DNA of 30,711 nucleotides, taken from contig JBBDIM010000090.1 in assembly GCA_040880405.1 (NCBI GenBank), positions 1-30,711 of the forward strand, in the 5' to 3' direction. The stretch is from JBBDIM01 sp040880405. GTDB lineage: Bacteria > Planctomycetota > Planctomycetia > Pirellulales > Pirellulaceae. The notes beneath the pieces are model-generated. The model saw nothing but the letters and a program-made list of their open reading frames with translations. It did not search any database and was not told the origin of the DNA. The translations under genes were made by a program, and so were the position numbers. The stretch's first letter is position 1, and every line of letters begins with the position of its first letter. This document shows positions 25,817 to 30,711 of this stretch, piece after piece.

Positions 25817-27031
25817 TTACTCCTCCTCATCCTCGACCGTGGGCAGCGGGGGCAGATGAAAATAAGTATCGATCTCGCCCGACTCGGCCGAAATGGTCTT
25901 GATGCGTCCCAGTTCGGCTCGCAATTGCGTATCTCGCCACAGCTTTTCGAAACGGGAAGTGTCGGTCAGGTCGATCGTCGCCCCGCTCAGCACGATAATT
26001 CGGGTCGATGGCTTGGCGGTGAGGAGGCACTCGACGAGCGCGTTTTCAAACCCGTCCTGATGGGTCTTGGTAAGCACGGCGAGATTCGTCAGGGCCTGAA
26101 CCATAAAGGCCTGGTTTACATTGCCCGCCACGGAATTCGTTTTTTCACCCCGACAAACCAGTTGCAAATGACACCCCCCGATGGCCGCCAGATCCTGAAC
26201 CGCCGTGGCCGCCATGCTGATGGTCAGTTCCAACGCGGCGAGATCTTCCGGGGACGGATTCTGGGGGACGTTGGCCTCGACGAACAGGGCGAAATCTTGC
26301 TGGTTCTGCTTCTCAAACTGGCGGACCACCAATTGTCCCCGTTTGGCACTACTTCGCCAGTGGATCCATTGTTTGGAATCCCCATTCCGCCAATCGCGCA
26401 GTCCGTAGAAATCCCCCTCCAGTAAACCATGGCGACGACGGGACGAGGAAAAGCCGGTCTTATCCATTTGGATTAAACGCCGCCAAGCGGGGGTCATCAT
26501 CCCAATCCGAGGAGTCACCACTAGGTGATCGATCACATTTTCGATTCGAGTGCTCCGCATCATTCCCAGAGGAAACGCAGTCGTGACCGTCAACGGTCCG
26601 ATTCGGTATTTACCCCGGTGGTGGATTACCCCGCGATAGTTCGAATGGGTTTCGTCGCGGCGAGGAATCCGGGCGAAAAAGGTCTCCACGTGTTGCGGCT
26701 CATCCGTAAAAGCCCCTTCAATCTGCTCAATCTCATCCCTCACCACAACCGCGTAACAGGTTTTACGCGCGACGTTGGCGATGTTGAGATCGACAAAGAA
26801 CGAATCACCACAACCAATAAACCCCGGCACCCGGCGGGTAAATCGTAAGCCCCGCAAACTCCGGTAGACGAACAGGGCGTTGTAGATAATGGGCCCCAAC
26901 AGCATGCAGGCTAGGACCATCAGGAGTTGGAAGTCGCGGATGATCGCGCCCACTAAGATGAACAAGAAAACGAGCAGGTAATACAACCCCTCGCGAGTGA
27001 TGGTGACGCCTCGAAATCGGAACCAGTTCAT
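25817..27031 (-). CDS. DUF58 domain membrane protein
   Basis: This 404-residue protein has two N-terminal membrane segments (about 12-28 and 32-52), a beta-rich middle, and the DUF58 signature near residues 190-235 (GDFYGLRDWRNGDSKQWIHW followed by SSAKRGQLVVRQFE). DUF58 proteins carry a VWA-like C-terminal part and accompany MoxR ATPases. It lies 130 bp after moxR and 3 bp before the transglutaminase gene, so the last two are probably co-translated. It may be a partner that MoxR remodels at the membrane. Confidence 0.92.
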   Translation of the reverse strand: MNWFRFRGVTITREGLYYLLVFLFILVGAIIRDFQLLMVLACMLLGPIIYNALFVYRSLRGLRFTRRVPGFIGCGDSFFVDLNIANVARKTCYAVVVRDEIEQIEGAFTDEPQHVETFFARIPRRDETHSNYRGVIHHRGKYRIGPLTVTTAFPLGMMRSTRIENVIDHLVVTPRIGMMTPAWRRLIQMDKTGFSSSRRRHGLLEGDFYGLRDWRNGDSKQWIHWRSSAKRGQLVVRQFEKQNQQDFALFVEANVPQNPSPEDLAALELTISMAATAVQDLAAIGGCHLQLVCRGEKTNSVAGNVNQAFMVQALTNLAVLTKTHQDGFENALVECLLTAKPSTRIIVLSGATIDLTDTSRFEKLWRDTQLRAELGRIKTISAESGEIDTYFHLPPLPTVEDEEE

Positions 27032-27161
27032 ACATGTTCCCGCGTTAAGGACCCATCCACGATCATCCGATCCGCCGCTGGATCCGCTTGGGGTTTACCC
27101 ACGGGGTCTCGCCGTGGAAGAGCAAAGGACCCCGAATCGCCGGCACGCTGTGCCCCGTTCC

Positions 27162-28103
27162 TTACGCCGGAACCGGCACCTCATCGACAATTCGCGAAAC
27201 GATCGACTCCACCGCGTCACGCTGTCCCACGTGCAGATACCCTTTGGGAATCACCCGGTGCGATAGTACGGAAACCGCCAAACGTTTGACATCGTCCGGC
27301 ACCACGAAGGCCCGGCTTTCCAGCAGCGCCTGACTTTGAGCGGCCCGAAACAGGCTGAGCGCGGCCCGCGTGCTCGCTCCGATCTGCAGGTCATCGCTGT
27401 TGCGAGTCGCGTCGATGATCTCCAGTAGGTAATCACTGACGGCGTCGATCACGTCGATCTCACGAACCCGCTCTTGCAATTGGGATATTTGCTCGCTGTT
27501 GACCACCGGGGTTAACGTCGCCAGCGGCTCGCTCCGGCGATGGGAATCGAGGATTTTTCGTTCCGCCGCGCGGTCAGGATACCCCATCGAGATCCGCATC
27601 AGGAATCGGTCGAGCTGGCTTTCCGGCAGGGGATAGGTCCCCTCAAACTCAAACGGGTTCTGGGTCGCGATTACCATGAAGGGTTGGGGCAGGTCGTGGG
27701 TTTCCCCATCGACCGACACCTGCTGGTCACTCATCGCCTCTAACAGGGCGCTTTGGGTCCGGGGTGACGACCGGTTGATTTCATCGGCGATCACGATGTT
27801 TGAAAAAATCGGCCCGGGGTGGAAGACGAACTCACCTGAATTCGAATTGAATACGTTGGAGCCGATGATGTCACTCGGGAGCAAGTCGGGCGTGAATTGC
27901 AAGCGACAAAACTCACCGGATAAACTGCGGGCCAGCGCCTTTCCCACCAAGGTCTTCCCCACACCCGGGACATCCTCTAGCAGGATGTGCTCGCCAGAGA
28001 GTAGGGCGATCAGGCATTTCCGAACGACATCCTCCTTGCCCAGCACCACTTGGTTGATGTTGGCCTCTAGTTCGGACACTAAGCTCGCTAACTCTGCCGG
28101 CAT
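27162..28103 (-). CDS. MoxR-family AAA+ ATPase
   Basis: This 313-residue protein has Walker A VPGVGKT (45-51), Walker B IVIADE (103-108), sensor 1 in ATQNP (146-150), an arginine-finger-region sequence LPESQLDRFLMR (159-170), and a C-terminal lid domain. The length and motifs are standard for the MoxR family of AAA+ ATPases, which act as chaperone-like remodelling factors for VWA-containing partners. It is the first gene of a moxR-DUF58-TgpA run and is divergent from a VWA gene. GGGGAA about 6 nt before the ATG may serve as the ribosome binding site. Confidence 0.95.
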   Translation of the reverse strand: MPAELASLVSELEANINQVVLGKEDVVRKCLIALLSGEHILLEDVPGVGKTLVGKALARSLSGEFCRLQFTPDLLPSDIIGSNVFNSNSGEFVFHPGPIFSNIVIADEINRSSPRTQSALLEAMSDQQVSVDGETHDLPQPFMVIATQNPFEFEGTYPLPESQLDRFLMRISMGYPDRAAERKILDSHRRSEPLATLTPVVNSEQISQLQERVREIDVIDAVSDYLLEIIDATRNSDDLQIGASTRAALSLFRAAQSQALLESRAFVVPDDVKRLAVSVLSHRVIPKGYLHVGQRDAVESIVSRIVDEVPVPA

Positions 28104-28714
28104 ACGGATTCCCCTGGCGGTCGCTGGTCGTTGGATGAATTCTTAGGCTTCAATGAAGGTTACGGGATGGGGTTATTCGAAAGTCAGGAAGGCAAACCGA
28201 CTTCTCATGGGATGGGGGTGAAGTGAAATAGCTGGAGAGTCCCTTTAGGGACTCTCTGCGACGGACGCGCGGAGTCACCTCCCCCTCAATCGTAGCGTTT
28301 TGCAGCGGGAATCGTCTAGCCCCGCCCCGCTACCGCGGTCAGCGTCCCGTTCCGCCCTAACGCGTGTCGATCAGACTATAATATTCAAACATCCGCAGCT
28401 CGGAGGTGATCTAAAATTCGTTTTTCCCCCAATTTATTCAATTGCCCGTCCAAGCACCCGCATCGACTCGGTCCGGCACATCCCCAGAAAAATCAACCAC
28501 AATTGGGCCGGGAAGAGGGAAAGACGATCTAATGCAAACCGCGGTAAACCGCGGACGAAACAGGATAAGGCGGTGGATTCGATAAAAACAATGTGGAGTT
28601 GCCCGCGAACCTCGCGTAGAATCGATCGTGGATCGATGTGAGGCGTGCCAAGTCGTTGCGTGATAGGGGTTTTTGCGCATCAGTGGCGACCTATGGGTCG
28701 CATAGTGAATCAAG
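28104..28714. other. Divergent intergenic region between moxR and the VWA gene
   Basis: This 611-bp stretch has no supported gene. It should hold both divergent promoters. It contains a perfect 9-bp-stem hairpin (28235-28256) and a TATAAT at 28377-28382 without a convincing -35 partner. The remainder shows nothing I can identify. Confidence 0.5.
28235..28256. repeat. Perfect short hairpin upstream of moxR
   Basis: GAGAGTCCC and GGGACTCTC flank the 4-nt loop TTTA. It lies 132 bp before the moxR start on the minus strand. It could be a leader hairpin, a regulator site or a dispersed palindrome; no U-tract follows on either strand. Confidence 0.55.
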
Positions 28715-28735
28715 TTGCCCTTAGCGTGGTATTTC

Positions 28736-30613
28736 ATGCTGTCGATGGAATCACTTCATGGTTGGACTTCCGGGCTGGTCTCGATGGCTTTGCACGCGGG
28801 ATTTGTCGTCCTGTTGGCGCTTGCCAGCTATCAGTTGCCTCCGGAAGATCGCGTGATGGTGACGCTGGTCGAGCCTGATCCGGAAGAACGACTTCGCCCG
28901 GAAGAGATCGAGCTCGACAACCTGGAAACGATGTCGGACAACATGTCGTTTACGGTCGTCACTGCCGATCAGGAAGGAATGGAGGGGAAGGTCGATTCCG
29001 CCCTTACTAATCCTCCCCTGGAAATTACCCGCACCGATGATTTCCTGGGACCGGAGGTCGCGCTCGAGACCTTTGATTTCGTCGCCAAGAATACCGAGAT
29101 TCTGACGCAAAATGTTCCCAAAGGAACGGTCGGATCGGTCCAGGAGGTGGTGGGGGACTATGAAGAGGCGATGGATCAGATCTCGCAGGAGCTGATTTGG
29201 CTGCTCTCCAACGATAAGGTGTTGGTCGTCTGGCTGTTCGATCAATCGGAGAGCATGAAAGAGGACCAAGGCAAGATCCGCCAGCGAATCGAACGCATTT
29301 ACGCGGAGGTCGGGCTCAGCGAACATTCCAAAAACGACGCCCTGACGACCGCCGTCTGCAGCTACGGCCAAGGGTTCGACCAGCACACGAAAGTCCCGAC
29401 GCACGATCGTGAGGAAATCGACCAGGCGATCGCAGCCGTCCCGATCGACCCCTCCGGGCGGGAATACATGTGCTCGGCGATCATCGAGTCCCTTTCAAGG
29501 CATCGCCGCTACGCTAAGATCGCCAAGCGTAAAATCGCCTTAATCCTGGTCTCGGACGAAAGTGGCGAGTCCCCCGACAACGAGCAAAACCTGGAGAAGG
29601 CGATCGCGATCGCGGGCGCGACCGACAGCCGGATTTATATCCTGGGCCGCGAAGCGGTGTTTGGCTACCCTTACGCCCATGTCCGCTGGATCCATCCCGA
29701 GGATGGTTCCACGCACCTGTTGCCGGTCGATCGGGGGCCCGAGACGGCGATGGTGGAACAACTGCAAACCGACGGTTTCGGGGCGCGGAAGGATTCGATG
29801 GCCAGCGGTTTCGGCCCCTTTGAACAAGTCCGCCTGGCCCGGGAGACCGGCGGTATTTTCTTCATGCTGCCCGATATTGAGGCCGATTTGTTCCAGGCCA
29901 ACAATCGCAAATACGACGCGGAGATCCTCGCGCGGTATCGACCCGCGGGGGATTCGCGACTGGAGCAAATGGAGCAGCTCAAGCGAGAGCCGCTGAAGGC
30001 CATGATCCACAAAATCATCCACGACCTGAACCCCTACGACCCCGCGGTTGCCGAAGTGATCGAGATCCGCCAGCGCTTCAATGCCCAGTGGCCGGAGCTC
30101 CTGCAAGAGGTCCGCCGCGAGCAAGCGAAGATGATCACCTACATTCGCTATCTCGACCGAGCGATTCAAGCGGTCGAAAAAGGGGCCGACCTCCGGGACG
30201 ACTCCACCTCACTCCGCGCGCAAGCCAACTACGATCTCCTCTACGGACAACTCCTCGCCTACCGGGCTAGGGCTTTTGAATACGGGGCGTACCTCACCGA
30301 GTTCGTTAAAACACCCCGCCTGCCAAACCCACCTGCGGAGCCCTATTTGGAGTTCCGCGGTTGGCGACTGGAAACGCAAGAAAAACTCGCGGCGGAGGAA
30401 CTGACCGCCAGCGATATCGAACTCTCAAAAAACGTCCTCCGGCAAATCACCAAAGAACACGCCGGCACCCCCTGGGCAACCAGAGCAGCCTGGGAAGTCC
30501 GCCGCGGGTTCGGCGTCAAACTAGAACCGGTCTACTTCGACACCCGCCGACTCAACCGACCGAGGCGCCCCAGCATGCCCGCCCGAATGCCGGTGCAGGT
30601 GCCGAATTTGTAG
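28736..30613 (+). CDS. Membrane-anchored VWA domain protein
   Basis: From the ATG at 28736 it has 625 residues; a TTG at 28715 or ATG at 28745 are alternatives, and none has a clear Shine-Dalgarno. One membrane segment (about 15-32) is followed by an acidic stretch. A VWA domain (about 160-390) has MIDAS DQSES at 169-173 and a later ILVSDESGES. The C-terminal helical region (about 400-590) ends in a Pro/Arg-rich tail. VWA proteins are the usual clients of MoxR ATPases, and this gene diverges from the moxR operon. The MIDAS residues suggest metal-dependent ligand binding. Confidence 0.88.
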   Translation: MLSMESLHGWTSGLVSMALHAGFVVLLALASYQLPPEDRVMVTLVEPDPEERLRPEEIELDNLETMSDNMSFTVVTADQEGMEGKVDSALTNPPLEITRTDDFLGPEVALETFDFVAKNTEILTQNVPKGTVGSVQEVVGDYEEAMDQISQELIWLLSNDKVLVVWLFDQSESMKEDQGKIRQRIERIYAEVGLSEHSKNDALTTAVCSYGQGFDQHTKVPTHDREEIDQAIAAVPIDPSGREYMCSAIIESLSRHRRYAKIAKRKIALILVSDESGESPDNEQNLEKAIAIAGATDSRIYILGREAVFGYPYAHVRWIHPEDGSTHLLPVDRGPETAMVEQLQTDGFGARKDSMASGFGPFEQVRLARETGGIFFMLPDIEADLFQANNRKYDAEILARYRPAGDSRLEQMEQLKREPLKAMIHKIIHDLNPYDPAVAEVIEIRQRFNAQWPELLQEVRREQAKMITYIRYLDRAIQAVEKGADLRDDSTSLRAQANYDLLYGQLLAYRARAFEYGAYLTEFVKTPRLPNPPAEPYLEFRGWRLETQEKLAAEELTASDIELSKNVLRQITKEHAGTPWATRAAWEVRRGFGVKLEPVYFDTRRLNRPRRPSMPARMPVQVPNL

Positions 30614-30657
30614 GGGGGACACTTAAAAAAGGGGTGAGGTGGCCAGACAACACTTCA

Positions 30658-30670
30658 GCCCCAAAGGGGC
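30658..30670. repeat. Short GC hairpin near the window end
   Basis: GCCCC and GGGGC flank AAA, followed by a sequence containing CAGCCCAG. The wording resembles a short palindromic motif scattered in planctomycete spacers. It lies about 45 bp after the VWA stop and could help end transcription. Confidence 0.35.
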
Positions 30671-30711
30671 GTTTCACGACAGCCCAGTTGGTAATACAGA
30701 GTCTAAGAGAG

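Noticed and set aside
28377..28382. TATAAT as a confident promoter for the VWA gene
   Set aside because: No -35 box lies at a suitable distance, and it is about 350 bp before the start codon.

Overview
The window looks like a stretch of a planctomycete chromosome, most likely from a Pirellulales-type lineage. This rests on gene content (a DUF1207 protein, a secreted VWA-STN protein with a Gly/Met tract, a MoxR-DUF58-TgpA cluster with a divergent VWA gene), on the moderately high GC, and on intergenic spacers filled with palindromic repeats. It is inferred from protein character and not from any marker gene comparison. No rRNA, tRNA, CRISPR array, transposase or phage gene was seen.

Layout. 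1-1465 is gene-free and repeat-rich. 1466-3939 (+) encodes an NfeD/YuaF-like membrane protein and a flotillin. This pair is bracketed by two inverted copies of a ~240-bp double-hairpin element (375-612 and 3953-4194). 4205-7809 (-) is a ribose-type sugar ABC operon: binding lipoprotein, double ATPase, permease. 8102-8320 (-) is a small lipoprotein with its own terminator, and 8529-9446 (+) is a compact soluble Ser/Thr kinase followed by a perfect 28-bp inverted repeat. 9682-12286 (+) is an arsenic operon arsR-arsD-arsA with ArsR-type operator palindromes before arsR and again before arsD, but no arsenite pump in the window. 12287-13271 is a repeat field with a 181-bp tandem duplication. Then come a UPF0045 thiamine-binding-like protein (-), a DUF1207 outer-surface protein (+), a carboxyl-terminal processing protease (+) and tsaD (+). 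On the minus strand follow a 1307-residue VWA-STN protein, an unknown secreted protein, and the TgpA transglutaminase, DUF58 and MoxR genes; a divergent membrane-anchored VWA protein (+) closes the window.

How the genes work together. NfeD-like protein plus flotillin form a known membrane-microdomain pair. The three ABC genes form a complete importer. ArsD delivers arsenite to ArsA and ArsR senses it, but the membrane channel must be encoded elsewhere. MoxR, DUF58, TgpA and VWA proteins recur together and are thought to act as a chaperone-like ATPase with its VWA partners at the envelope.

The strongest oddity is the sugar-binding lipoprotein. Its two halves are in the reverse of the normal RbsB order behind an intact lipoprotein signal, as expected for a natural circular permutation. 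The second is an intrinsic terminator for the minus-strand VWA-STN gene that lies inside the 3' coding end of convergent tsaD.
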